A DNA stretch of 13,049 bases from Paracoccaceae bacterium (GTDB lineage: Bacteria; Pseudomonadota; Alphaproteobacteria; Rhodobacterales; Rhodobacteraceae). Of the stretch, positions 1 through 7,583 are shown piece by piece; positions within the stretch are counted from its first letter, which is position 1; each line of letters begins with the position of its first letter. Location: assembly GCA_009920225.1 (NCBI GenBank), contig RGAJ01000023.1, forward strand, positions 1-13,049, read 5' to 3'. The position numbers and the translations under genes are program-made. The notes under the pieces are model-generated. The model did not search any database. It worked only from the letters and a program-made list of their open reading frames with translations, and had not been told where the DNA came from.

Positions 1-365
1 TTTAACGTGCCCGCGGTGTCGCCCAGAAATTCACGCAAACCTGATACGAACACTTCGCGGAATAAAATCACTGTGGCGGGCAAAACGAGCCAAGGCGACA
101 TAGATGAATACCCAACGATCACCATCAGAGCGATGACAACCATTGCTTTGTCGGCAATCGGGTCCAACATCGCGCCCAATTTGCTTTCTTGTTTCCATGC
201 GCGCGCCAAGAAGCCATCAAACCAATCGGTGATCGCCGCGCTGACGAATAAAATCAGGGCGAACCAATCCGCATAGGGTCGCGTGAAGTACAAAAACATC
301 ACCGCGACACCCGGAGCCGCAAGAAGCCGTAAAACGGTCAATATATTTGGAACAGTCCATGTCAT
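1..365 (-). CDS. pgsA: CDP-diacylglycerol--glycerol-3-phosphate 3-phosphatidyltransferase, 5' part (partial)
   Basis: PgsA transfers a phosphatidyl group from CDP-diacylglycerol to glycerol-3-phosphate in the inner membrane, the committed step to phosphatidylglycerol and cardiolipin. The minus strand is open from the ATG at 365 to the left edge (121 complete codons) with no stop, so the 3' part lies outside the window. The protein begins MTWTVPNILTVLRLLAAPG, typical of the family, and carries the complete CDP-alcohol phosphatidyltransferase signature D-G-x2-A-R-x8-G-x3-D-x3-D (DGFLAR ... GAMLDPIAD, about residues 43-65), with hydrophobic segments on both sides. A purine-rich AAGGAAGG lies a few bases before the ATG, which supports this start. 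It is divergent from copA. About two thirds of a normal-length PgsA is visible. Identification is firm; only the 3' end is unseen. Confidence 0.93.
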   Translation of the reverse strand, partial: MTWTVPNILTVLRLLAAPGVAVMFLYFTRPYADWFALILFVSAAITDWFDGFLARAWKQESKLGAMLDPIADKAMVVIALMVIVGYSSMSPWLVLPATVILFREVFVSGLREFLGDTAGTL

Positions 366-378
366 ACCTTCCTTCTAA

Positions 379-396
379 CCAATCATTTGCGATTGG
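379..396. promoter_or_regulatory. Perfect inverted repeat in the pgsA-copA divergent gap
   Basis: CCAATC, six bases, GATTGG is a perfect 6-bp inverted repeat 14 bases upstream of the pgsA start and about 110 bases upstream of copA. It could be an operator for either gene or a short hairpin in the pgsA leader. A looser pair, GTGATC at 401-406 and GATCAC at 438-443, lies next to it. It does not match the copper-responsive MerR-type site (ACCTTCC with GGAAGGT arms) that I looked for. Functional assignment is only a guess. Confidence 0.25.
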
Positions 397-487
397 AAAA
401 GTGATCGAAAGGCGTTTCCGCAGAAATATTTATTTTTGATCACACTCTGGTTTGCTTGTGATTAGGTGGCGGTCGCATTATCTTTTG

Positions 488-508
488 TCTGAAAGCAGAG
501 GTTTCAGA
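488..508 (+). promoter_or_regulatory. Stem-loop enclosing the copA Shine-Dalgarno and touching its start codon
   Basis: TCTGAAA (488-494) and TTTCAGA (502-508) are perfect 7-bp complementary arms around a 7-base loop, GCAGAGG. The loop contains the only plausible Shine-Dalgarno, GAGG at 498-501, six bases before the ATG, and the last base of the right arm is the A of the start codon. In mRNA this would present or hide the ribosome site depending on stem stability; in DNA it could equally be a repressor operator. The structure is seen directly; the regulatory role is inferred. Confidence 0.4.
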
Positions 509-2928
509 TGGCCCAGATCCAGATCCCAATTCAAAACCTATCCTGCGCCGCATGTGCCGGCCGTGCGGAAAAAGCACTGCAAAGCGTTCATGGCGTGACA
601 GGTAACGTGAACCTTGCGACGCGGTCCGCAAGTATTGATTTAGATCTGGGGGTGTTTCGCGATGTGATCACCGCGCTGAACAAGGCGGGCTATCCCGCCC
701 GACAGGCAGAATGTCATGTCACCATTGACGGAAATCAAAGGGCCGAAGCCGCCGCAAACATCGAACAAATCCTGTTGCAAGATCCAGCTGTTACCAAAGC
801 GCACGTCGATTTGGTCCAAGATCACGTGTGGATCCGTTTTGTCGAAGGCGCAACATCCCCCCAAGATTTGGCGACATCCCTTTGCGCGGCAGGATATAAT
901 GCGACGCCCATCGCAAATTTGGACGACGCAGACGAAGACAGCCACAGCACCGAACGCAACCGCGCACTGATCGCCGGTATGCTAACCTTGCCTGTTTTTA
1001 TCGTGGAAATGGGTGGCCATATCTTTCCCGCCCTGCACCATGCGCTGCGCAGTTTCATGAGCACCGAATTGCTGTGGATCGCCCAATTCTGTATTGTTTC
1101 GCTGATCATGATTTGGCCTGGACGCGAATTCTACAAAAAAGGATTGGCATCCCTGTTTCGGGGTGCGCCCGAAATGAATACGCTTGTGGCGCTTGGCACG
1201 TTGGCGGCGTGGGGATATTCGACGGTGGTCGTTTTTGCACCGTCCCTTTTTGCCGATCACCAACGTCATGTTTATTTTGAGGCTGCCGCCGTTGTCATTA
1301 CATTGATCCTTGTTGGTCGCTATCTTGAAGCGCGCGCCAAAGGCCAAGCCGGCAAAGCCATCAAAGAGCTTATGGGTCTGGCACCAAAGACAGCTCGGGT
1401 TTTGCGCGACGGGGTCTATGTCGACGTTCCAATCGCGGAAATCCGACGCAACAACATGATCCAAGTTCGCGCCGGCGAAAAAATTTCGGTCGATGGCATC
1501 GTGCAAGATGGGCAAAGCTATGTCGACGAATCGATGTTGACGGGCGAACCCATTCCCGTGGCCAAATCCAGGGGCGATTTGATTTTGGGCGGCACTGTGA
1601 ACCAAGACGGAACCCTGACCTATAAGGCGACAAAAGTGGGCGCAGATACGGTTTTGGCTGGGATCGTTGCAATGGTTGTTGCCGCGCAGGGAACAAAGCT
1701 TCCTGTTCAAAAGCACCTTGATCGCGTGATCCAAATTTTTGTGCCCGCAATTATGATCATCGCAATCGCGACATTGCTGGCATGGATGATATTTGCCCCG
1801 AGCTTGGGGATCAACCACGCCTTGATCGCGGCGGTCAGCGTTTTGATTATTGCCTGCCCCTGTGCACTGGGACTTGCGACGCCGACATCAATCCTCGTCG
1901 GCACAAGCCGCGCCGCGAATATGGGCGTTCTGTTCCGCAAAGGCGACGCGCTGCAACGTATGGCAAGCATTCGAGCAGTTGCCTTTGATAAAACGGGCAC
2001 GTTGACCGTGGGGCGCCCAAAGATCGCGGATCATTGGATTGAACAAGATCAAGATCTGAACACGATCCTTGTCACAACTGCGGGTCTGCAATCCGCATCT
2101 ACCCACCCTATTGCCCATGCGATGGTCACATTTGCCAAAGATCACACAAGCGATGCCGCAACGGTCGAAGATTTCCAAACCCACGCAGGTTTGGGCGTAA
2201 CAGGTCGTGTTGATGGGGAACCGTGGTTCATCGGATCGGCAAAGTTCTTGGAAACAAATGGAATTGCGACCACTGCTGCAATGGCATTTTCGCAAGCATG
2301 GTCCGCAAAAGGTGCTGCCCCCATTTACGTCGCACGGGCAACCACCCTTGTCGCAGCATTCGTCGCCCAGGACACCCTGCGCGACACCGCCCCCAGTTTG
2401 ATCGCAGCGCTTCGGGACAAGGGAATTCATGTCACGATGATCACAGGCGATCATTCTGCATCGGCAAGTGCAATCGCCGCTCAGCTCGGGATCACCGATG
2501 TACGAGCGCAAATCATGCCCGCAGACAAGGCTGCGCAAATTGCCGATCTGCAGGCGCGTTTTGGACAGTTGGCCTTTGTCGGCGATGGAATAAACGACGC
2601 CCCCGCGCTGGCGCAGGCCGATATTGGCATCGCCATCGGCACCGGATCAGACATTGCGATTGAAACTGGTGACATCATTCTGTCGAATGGCGACCCGCTG
2701 AACGTCATCAATGCTCTGACCGTGTCCCAAGCCACCATGCGGAACATCAAACAAAACCTGTTTTGGGCATTTGGATACAATACAGCATTGATCCCAGTGG
2801 CCGCTGGGATCCTCTATCCGTTTGGTGGACCGATGTTGTCACCGATGATCGCAGCCGGCGCTATGGCATTGTCATCCATATTCGTTGTGACAAACGCGAC
2901 GCGGCTGCGTAATATCAAAGCGGTTTAG
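508..2928 (+). CDS. copA: Cu(I)-exporting P1B-type ATPase
   Basis: An 806-residue inner-membrane ATPase that pumps Cu(I) out of the cytoplasm. The N-terminal heavy-metal-associated (HMA) domain has its metal site C13-A-A-C16. A second HMA-like fold (about residues 69-137) has lost both cysteines. Membrane helices begin near residue 152. The actuator motif TGE is at 345-347 and the metal-binding CPC in the membrane at 450-452. The phosphorylated aspartate is D494 in DKTGT, HP is at 533-534 in the nucleotide-binding domain, and GDGINDAP is at 692-699. The last two helices carry Y757-N758 and M786 with S789-S790, the residues that mark the Cu(I)/Ag(I) P1B-1 class. The start is supported by GAGG at 498-501. 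No cytochrome cbb3 assembly genes (ccoGHS) are adjacent, so I favour a copper-efflux role over the CcoI/FixI role. No copper-responsive regulator gene is adjacent. Its 3' end overlaps convergent matB by 14 bp. Confidence 0.95.
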   Translation: MAQIQIPIQNLSCAACAGRAEKALQSVHGVTGNVNLATRSASIDLDLGVFRDVITALNKAGYPARQAECHVTIDGNQRAEAAANIEQILLQDPAVTKAHVDLVQDHVWIRFVEGATSPQDLATSLCAAGYNATPIANLDDADEDSHSTERNRALIAGMLTLPVFIVEMGGHIFPALHHALRSFMSTELLWIAQFCIVSLIMIWPGREFYKKGLASLFRGAPEMNTLVALGTLAAWGYSTVVVFAPSLFADHQRHVYFEAAAVVITLILVGRYLEARAKGQAGKAIKELMGLAPKTARVLRDGVYVDVPIAEIRRNNMIQVRAGEKISVDGIVQDGQSYVDESMLTGEPIPVAKSRGDLILGGTVNQDGTLTYKATKVGADTVLAGIVAMVVAAQGTKLPVQKHLDRVIQIFVPAIMIIAIATLLAWMIFAPSLGINHALIAAVSVLIIACPCALGLATPTSILVGTSRAANMGVLFRKGDALQRMASIRAVAFDKTGTLTVGRPKIADHWIEQDQDLNTILVTTAGLQSASTHPIAHAMVTFAKDHTSDAATVEDFQTHAGLGVTGRVDGEPWFIGSAKFLETNGIATTAAMAFSQAWSAKGAAPIYVARATTLVAAFVAQDTLRDTAPSLIAALRDKGIHVTMITGDHSASASAIAAQLGITDVRAQIMPADKAAQIADLQARFGQLAFVGDGINDAPALAQADIGIAIGTGSDIAIETGDIILSNGDPLNVINALTVSQATMRNIKQNLFWAFGYNTALIPVAAGILYPFGGPMLSPMIAAGAMALSSIFVVTNATRLRNIKAV

Positions 2929-4435
2929 CAAACAAATCTTTGAATTGATCCCGCAGAATGTTCTTTTGCACCTTGCCCATTGTGTTGCGCGGCAGGATGT
3001 CCATCACGTGATAAGATCGGGGTTGTTTGAACCGCGCCAATTGCGCTTCGACATTGGACTGGATCGCTGCGATATCTGGGGTTTGACTTTTGGCAGGAAC
3101 CAGAACTGCAACCACAGTTTCACCGAAATCAGGATGGGGTACGCCCACAACAGCGCTTTCTAGAACGCCCTCTTGGTCATCCAAAATCATTTCAATTTCT
3201 TTGGGGTAGATGTTGTAGCCGCCCGAAATAATCAAATCCTTGGCGCGCCCGACGATTGTGACATAGCCACGATCGTCCACGAACCCCAGATCACCCGTGA
3301 TAAAGAACCCATTTTCGCGCAGCTCTTCGCGGGTTTTTTCGGGCATCTGCCAATAGCCTTTGAACACGTTCGGGCCGCGCACTTCGATCACACCGACATC
3401 ACCTGTCGGGATCTCTGCCCCTGTTTCTGGATCACACACCTTGAGCTCAACACCCGGCAATGGATACCCAACTGTACCTGCGCGGCGGTCCCCGTCATAT
3501 GGGTTCGACGTGTTCATATTTGTTTCGGTCATGCCATAACGTTCAAGAATGCGGTGACCTGTGCGTTCTTCAAATTGGATGTGGGTTTCTGCCAAAAGCG
3601 GCGCACTGCCCGACACAAACAAGCGCATCGATTTCGTCAATTCGGCATCAAATCGCGGATCGTCCAAAAGACGGGTATAAAAGGTCGGAACCCCCATAAG
3701 CGCGGTTGCCTTGGGAATGTCGCGAATGAGCGCGTCGCAATCAAAGCCCGCATAAAACCGAATAACCGACCCCCCCAACAGGCACACGTTAGTGGCAACA
3801 AATAACCCATGGGTGTGGAAAATCGGAAGCGCGTGCAACAAGATATCACGATCCGTGAACCGCCAATATTCCGCCAATGTCTGCGAATTCGACAAAAGGT
3901 TTTCGTGACTGAGCATCGCGCCTTTTGACCGGCCTGTGGTGCCAGAGGTATATAAAAACGCAGCCAGATCATCAGGTCCGCGATCAACAGTTGCAAACTC
4001 TGCGGGGTATGCGGCAGCTTTGTCGGCAAATGTCCCCGATCCATCCGCCGCCATGGTTTCAACCCGTGCAGACAAACGCGCACAAATGGGGGCGATGTCC
4101 GACAGCTTTGCAGGATCGCATAAAACCAGCTTTGCGCCCGAATTTTCGATGAAATATTCAACCTCTGGCCCCGTGTAGGCCGTGTTCAGCGGCAGGAAAA
4201 TAACCCCCGACTGCACACAAGCGGCATAGACCGCCAAAGCGTTGGGCGATTTACCAATCTGTACGGCCAAACGATCACCCGCCACCAAACCTTGGGCGGT
4301 GATTTCATGCGCAAATTGCGCAGCCTTCGCCAAAAACGCAGCGTGGGTGATACATGTGTCGTCTTGCAGGATCAAAAAGGGCGTGTCGCGACCGGCGTGT
4401 TTTCCAAATAGCTCATCATATAACGTATTTGCCAT
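2915..4435 (-). CDS. matB: Malonyl-CoA synthetase (malonate--CoA ligase)
   Basis: A 506-residue acyl-adenylate-forming enzyme of the ANL superfamily, cytoplasmic, converting malonate, ATP and CoA to malonyl-CoA, AMP and PPi. Seen: the phosphate loop [10 protein letters not shown] at 163-172, the A5 motif ERYGMTET at 298-305, D382 in ITGDLGF, R397 in VGRAKD, and the catalytic lysine K488 in PRNTMGKVQ near the C-terminus, the lysine that protein acetyltransferases modify in related enzymes. The block [20 protein letters not shown] and [10 protein letters not shown] resemble characterised MatB proteins more than acetyl-CoA or long-chain acyl-CoA synthetases, and the length fits. The start is supported by AAGGGG overlapping the aroQ stop codon, 9 nt away, so the two are probably translationally coupled. 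No malonyl-CoA decarboxylase or malonate transporter gene is adjacent. Methylmalonate or another short dicarboxylate is an alternative substrate. Confidence 0.87.
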   Translation of the reverse strand: MANTLYDELFGKHAGRDTPFLILQDDTCITHAAFLAKAAQFAHEITAQGLVAGDRLAVQIGKSPNALAVYAACVQSGVIFLPLNTAYTGPEVEYFIENSGAKLVLCDPAKLSDIAPICARLSARVETMAADGSGTFADKAAAYPAEFATVDRGPDDLAAFLYTSGTTGRSKGAMLSHENLLSNSQTLAEYWRFTDRDILLHALPIFHTHGLFVATNVCLLGGSVIRFYAGFDCDALIRDIPKATALMGVPTFYTRLLDDPRFDAELTKSMRLFVSGSAPLLAETHIQFEERTGHRILERYGMTETNMNTSNPYDGDRRAGTVGYPLPGVELKVCDPETGAEIPTGDVGVIEVRGPNVFKGYWQMPEKTREELRENGFFITGDLGFVDDRGYVTIVGRAKDLIISGGYNIYPKEIEMILDDQEGVLESAVVGVPHPDFGETVVAVLVPAKSQTPDIAAIQSNVEAQLARFKQPRSYHVMDILPRNTMGKVQKNILRDQFKDLFAKPL

Positions 4436-4444
4436 CTTTACCCC

Positions 4445-4882
4445 TTAAGACAACAAGGTCGCCATGCGCAGCACTGCCAAGCTATAGCCCTGTACACCAA
4501 AGCCCGCCATCACACCTTCGGCGCGCAAAGACACATAGGAATGGTGACGAAAGCTTTCGCGTTTGTGCACGTTTGAAATGTGCACCTCAAGAACAGGACC
4601 TTCAAAGGCGTTCAACGCATCCAAAATGGCGACAGACGTGTGGGTAAAGGCACCTGGATTGATGATAATCCCTGCGGCACGTTCACGCGCTTCGTGGATC
4701 CAGTCGATAATCTGACCTTCGTGGTTAGATTGCTTTAGCTCAATCGCGATACCATGGGGTGCGCCTGCCGCTTCGCACTGCGTGCGCACGTCATCCAGTG
4801 TTTCATGTCCATAAATCTCTGGTTGACGCTTGCCCAACAGGTTCAGGTTGGGGCCATTAAGAACAAAGACGGTCTGTGCCAT
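4445..4882 (-). CDS. aroQ: Type II 3-dehydroquinate dehydratase
   Basis: A 145-residue cytoplasmic enzyme (type II dehydroquinases form dodecamers) that dehydrates 3-dehydroquinate to 3-dehydroshikimate, the third step of the shikimate pathway. The N-terminal block [20 protein letters not shown] holds R19 and the catalytic Y24. [10 protein letters not shown] holds N75 and H81. [17 protein letters not shown] holds the catalytic H101 and substrate-binding R112. All the expected active-site residues are present and the length is normal. AAAGGA seven bases before the ATG supports the start. It lies 58 bases downstream of uppP on the same strand and 9 nt upstream of matB. In many Proteobacteria aroQ is followed by accB-accC (acetyl-CoA carboxylase); here it is followed by another malonyl-CoA-producing gene. 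Confidence 0.96.
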   Translation of the reverse strand: MAQTVFVLNGPNLNLLGKRQPEIYGHETLDDVRTQCEAAGAPHGIAIELKQSNHEGQIIDWIHEARERAAGIIINPGAFTHTSVAILDALNAFEGPVLEVHISNVHKRESFRHHSYVSLRAEGVMAGFGVQGYSLAVLRMATLLS

Positions 4883-4940
4883 GATCGGATCCTTTACTGT
4901 GTTTGCGCCACTGTTAAGCGTTTACGCGTCGCATGCAAGG

Positions 4941-5747
4941 TCAGATATACGCCCACACGATCAAACCAAGCCCCAATATCACGCGATAAATCACATAAGG
5001 AGTAAAGCTTACTGATTTCAAAAGCCGCATCATCAACCCCAATGCAACAAAAGCAGAGAGACCCGCAAAGACCGTCGCAATCCCCGCCTCTTGCCATTGT
5101 GCTGCGGTAGCATGCGGAAGAACATCAATCGCCTCAAGCGCGCCTGCTGCGATAATCGTGGGGATCGACATCAACATCGAAATACGCGCGGCACTTTCGC
5201 GGGTATATCCCATCCGGCGCGCGCCTGTGATCGTGATCCCAGACCGCGATGTTCCAGGGATCAGCGCCAATGCCTGCCACAGACCCAAAGTAAAGGCTTG
5301 GCGCAATGTCCAATCTTTTGCTTCGGCGACGGCAGGAGAACGTGTGTCATACCACCATAGCACCACACCAAACCCCGCCATGGTCGCACCAATCAGCGCA
5401 ACGCTATCGCGCATGCTGTCGGCCAAGCCCGTGATTTTCAGGATCAATCCCACAATGACCGCGGGAATCGTCGCGATGATCAATGCCAATGCCAAATGAC
5501 CCTGAGGTGTATGTTTTTGACCCCGCAAAAGGTGAAACAAACCGATCAATGCCTGTTTTGCGTCCGCCCAGAAAAAAATTATAACCGCAAAGAGCGTTCC
5601 CAAATGTACAGACACATCAATCATGACGCCCTGATCTTGGATGCCCGCAAGGTGCGGCAACAAGATCAAATGTGCACTGGATGAGATCGGAAGAAATTCA
5701 GTAACCCCTTGAATTACAGAAACAATAAATAGATGCAAAAGTGACAT
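4941..5747 (-). CDS. uppP: Undecaprenyl-diphosphate phosphatase
   Basis: A 268-residue multi-spanning inner-membrane enzyme of the BacA/UppP family that removes a phosphate from undecaprenyl diphosphate, recycling the lipid carrier for peptidoglycan and surface polysaccharides; overexpression of family members gives bacitracin resistance. The first signature QGVTEFLPISSSAH (residues 13-26, with E17, the serine cluster and H26) and the second, PGTSRSG at 164-170 with R169, are both intact. Position 13 is Gln where the E. coli enzyme has Glu, a variation common in alphaproteobacterial members. The frame stays open upstream to an ATG at 5882, but that adds 45 polar, non-conserved residues before the usual N-terminus MSLLHLFIVS, so I chose 5747. 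The ribosome site there is weak (AAAGGA is about 17 bases away), leaving some doubt about the exact start. It is divergent from gltD and upstream of aroQ-matB. Confidence 0.92.
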   Translation of the reverse strand: MSLLHLFIVSVIQGVTEFLPISSSAHLILLPHLAGIQDQGVMIDVSVHLGTLFAVIIFFWADAKQALIGLFHLLRGQKHTPQGHLALALIIATIPAVIVGLILKITGLADSMRDSVALIGATMAGFGVVLWWYDTRSPAVAEAKDWTLRQAFTLGLWQALALIPGTSRSGITITGARRMGYTRESAARISMLMSIPTIIAAGALEAIDVLPHATAAQWQEAGIATVFAGLSAFVALGLMMRLLKSVSFTPYVIYRVILGLGLIVWAYI

Positions 5748-5817
5748 AGCCGTGCCTGTTGTAATCCTTTCCCTGTCTATAGAACAGATTTTCGACTTTT
5801 GCACTGCCTCAATTAAG

Positions 5818-5830
5818 GTCCGATTCGGAC
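5818..5830. promoter_or_regulatory. 13-bp palindrome upstream of uppP
   Basis: GTCCGA-T-TCGGAC is a perfect palindrome with 6-bp arms and a single central base, 71 bases upstream of the uppP start, in the gap shared with gltD. Short odd-centred palindromes like this fit a dimeric repressor or activator site. No regulator can be named from the sequence. Confidence 0.3.
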
Positions 5831-5873
5831 TTATATTCCACAAATATTTCCTGAAATTCGACAGATTTTTCAA

Positions 5874-5919
5874 TTTGATCAAAAATTAGGTCAGTGTTTA
5901 TGCCTTTTCAATTGAAAAG
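5874..5919. promoter_or_regulatory. Two palindromes upstream of gltD
   Basis: TTTGATCAAA (5874-5883, 10 bp) and CTTTTCAATTGAAAAG (5904-5919, 16 bp, no spacer) are both perfect. The second ends 43 bases before the gltD start, where an operator or promoter-overlapping site would be expected. Both are AT-rich. I could not identify a convincing -35/-10 pair, nor a sigma-54 promoter (TGGC-N8-TTGC) or NtrC-type site, although GOGAT genes are often nitrogen-regulated. The 215-base gap 5748-5962 holds no other feature I can support. Confidence 0.35.
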
Positions 5920-5962
5920 CGATAGTGTACATGGTCGCCAAACGTAATTTGGAGGCGCATCA

Positions 5963-7438
5963 ATGGCCAAACAGCCAATGTTGAAATTTGTAAACGTGAA
6001 CCGCGAAATGCCAAGCAAACGGGCGGCGGACACGCGCAACAAAGATTTCCATGAAATTTATGCAGAATTTGCCAAAGAAAAGGCAAAGGAACAGGCAAGC
6101 CGTTGCAGCCAGTGTGGCGTGCCCTATTGCCAATCGCATTGCCCATTGCACAACAACATTCCTGATTGGCTACGCCTGACCGCCGAAGGCCGTTTGCAAG
6201 AGGCCTATGAGGTCAGCCAAGCGACTAACACATTCCCAGAAATCTGCGGCCGTATCTGCCCTCAGGATCGTCTGTGCGAAGGCAATTGTGTTATCGAACA
6301 ATCAGGCCATGAAACCGTCACCATCGGTGCCGTTGAAAAATACATCACCGACACCGCATGGGAAGAAGGCTGGGTCAAGCCGATTAAACCGCTTGTTGAA
6401 CGCGCGGAATCCGTCGGGATCATTGGCGCAGGCCCTGGTGGTTTGGCGGCAGCTGATCGTTTACGTCGCGCGGGATATCAGGTCACCGTATATGACCGCT
6501 ATGACCGCGCGGGCGGGTTGCTTACCTATGGTATCCCCGGCTTTAAATTGGAAAAAGATGTGGTGATGCGCCGCAATGGTCAATTGACCGAAGGCGGCAT
6601 TCAGCTTGAGCTGAATACAAATGTCGGCGTAGACATTTCCTTCCAAGATATTCGTGCAAAACATGACGCGGTGATCATCGCGACAGGTGTTTACAAAATC
6701 CGCGAACTGTCTGCGACAAACGATCACCTAACGGGTATTGTGCGCGCTCTCGATTTCTTAACCGTTTCAAACAAAACGAATTTTGGCGACACGGTCGAAG
6801 AATTCGAAAACGGCACATTGAACGCCAAAGGCAAAAAAGTTGTGGTCATTGGCGGTGGTGACACAGCCATGGACTGTGTGCGTACCGCGATCCGCCAAGG
6901 CGCGACTTCGGTGAAATGTATGTACCGTCGTGACCGCGCCAACATGCCAGGATCACAGCGCGAGGTCCAAAATGCCGAAGAAGAAGGCGCAGAATTTGTT
7001 TGGCTGTCCACGCCTGCGGGATACTTGGCCGACACAAACGTCACCGATTTGGCAAACCCGTCGAAACAGGACGGCACAGTCAAGGCCGTTGTTGGTCAGC
7101 GCATGCGCTTGGGTGCACCAGACGCATCAGGCCGCCGTTCGCCCGAATTGATCGAAGGGTCCGATTACGTGGAAGAGGCCGATTTGGTCATCACCGCGCT
7201 TGGTTTTGAACCAGAAGACCTGCCCACATTGTGGGGCGAAGCCGCGCTGCCCGTCACGCGTTGGGGCACGGTCAAGGCCGAATTCGAAACGGGTCGCACC
7301 GCGCTAGACGGCGTATATGCTGTCGGTGACATCGTTCGCGGCGCATCTTTGGTCGTTTGGGCCATTCGCGATGGCCGCGATTGTGCCGATGCGATCATTA
7401 AGGATTTGCAAAGCAAGGCGTCCATCGCCGCAGAATAA
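5963..7438 (+). CDS. gltD: Glutamate synthase (NADPH) small subunit
   Basis: A 491-residue flavoprotein that oxidises NADPH and passes electrons through FAD and iron-sulfur clusters to the large subunit GltB. The N-terminal domain carries two cysteine groups for low-potential 4Fe-4S clusters: C48, C51, C56, C60 and C95, C99, C105, C109. The FAD-binding Rossmann motif GAGPGG is at 155-160 and the NADPH-binding GGGD at 297-300. The closing FAD motif GVYAVGD at 450-456 sits before the C-terminal helix. Length and cysteine spacing are those of bacterial GltD rather than the related dihydropyrimidine dehydrogenase or NfnB-type subunits, and adjacency to gltB settles the call. The start has GGAGG at 5951-5955, seven bases away. 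gltD lies upstream of gltB on the same strand with a 145-base gap. Confidence 0.96.
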   Translation: MAKQPMLKFVNVNREMPSKRAADTRNKDFHEIYAEFAKEKAKEQASRCSQCGVPYCQSHCPLHNNIPDWLRLTAEGRLQEAYEVSQATNTFPEICGRICPQDRLCEGNCVIEQSGHETVTIGAVEKYITDTAWEEGWVKPIKPLVERAESVGIIGAGPGGLAAADRLRRAGYQVTVYDRYDRAGGLLTYGIPGFKLEKDVVMRRNGQLTEGGIQLELNTNVGVDISFQDIRAKHDAVIIATGVYKIRELSATNDHLTGIVRALDFLTVSNKTNFGDTVEEFENGTLNAKGKKVVVIGGGDTAMDCVRTAIRQGATSVKCMYRRDRANMPGSQREVQNAEEEGAEFVWLSTPAGYLADTNVTDLANPSKQDGTVKAVVGQRMRLGAPDASGRRSPELIEGSDYVEEADLVITALGFEPEDLPTLWGEAALPVTRWGTVKAEFETGRTALDGVYAVGDIVRGASLVVWAIRDGRDCADAIIKDLQSKASIAAE

Positions 7439-7450
7439 AGGTCAGCACAG

Positions 7451-7491
7451 CGTCGGTATCACGTCGGTATTCCGTCGGTGCCAACGTCGGT
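7451..7491 (+). repeat. Four CGTCGGT direct repeats in the gltD-gltB gap
   Basis: CGTCGGT occurs at 7451, 7462, 7473 and 7485, giving steps of 11, 11 and 12 bp, about one helical turn each, so all copies face the same side of the DNA. The first two are followed by AT-A/T-C (CGTCGGTATCA, CGTCGGTATTC). The steps are not multiples of three, so this is not a translated repeat. The array begins 12 bases after the gltD stop and ends about 90 bases before gltB. It could be a tandem binding array for an activator of an internal gltB promoter or a repeated RNA element. The array is directly visible; the role is unknown. Confidence 0.8.
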
Positions 7492-7493
7492 GG

Positions 7494-7521
7494 GCCCCTT
7501 ACCCAAACAGGTGAATGGGGC
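7494..7521 (+). other. Hairpin between gltD and gltB
   Basis: GCCCCTTACC (left) and GGTGAATGGGGC (right) can form a stem of ten pairs, with one unpaired G and one unpaired T on the right arm, around the loop CAAACA. No T run follows, so it is not a standard Rho-independent terminator. It may be an mRNA processing or attenuation structure that sets different GltD and GltB levels, or a transcript-stabilising hairpin. From here to the gltB ribosome site I see nothing else. Confidence 0.35.
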
Positions 7522-7583
7522 AATCATCCTGACCAACCACATAGATTATTTACCTTGGTGCCACGCACCGCAGGAGAGTTGAC

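Noticed and set aside
7..276. An 89-codon plus-strand open frame at the left edge
   Set aside because: It lies antisense to pgsA, whose complete phosphatidyltransferase motif is on the minus strand, and its translation has no recognisable features.
366..507. CueR/HmrR-type copper operator upstream of copA
   Set aside because: ACCTTCC occurs at 366-372, but there is no matching GGAAGGT arm at the required distance, and it is simply the complement of the pgsA ribosome site.
982..1818. A 278-codon minus-strand open frame
   Set aside because: It lies inside copA on the opposite strand; its translation is rich in Cys, His, Asn and Arg with no domain pattern, as expected from an antisense shadow.
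1888..2538. A 216-codon minus-strand open frame
   Set aside because: It overlaps the DKTGT and nucleotide-binding region of copA; the Cys/Arg-rich composition and lack of motifs indicate a shadow frame.
3173..3805. A 210-codon plus-strand open frame
   Set aside because: It is antisense to matB, which has all adenylate-forming enzyme motifs; the translation shows no family.
5748..5882. Longer uppP start at 5882 adding 45 residues
   Set aside because: The added residues are polar and precede the normal UppP N-terminus; the total of 313 exceeds the usual length of about 265-275.
5748..5962. Sigma-54 promoter or NtrC site for gltD
   Set aside because: No TGGC-N8-TTGC element or TGCAC-type dyad is present in the gap.
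7451..7491. CGTCGGT array considered as a CRISPR remnant or a coding repeat
   Set aside because: The repeats are only seven bases with four- to five-base spacers, far too short for CRISPR, and the steps are not multiples of three.
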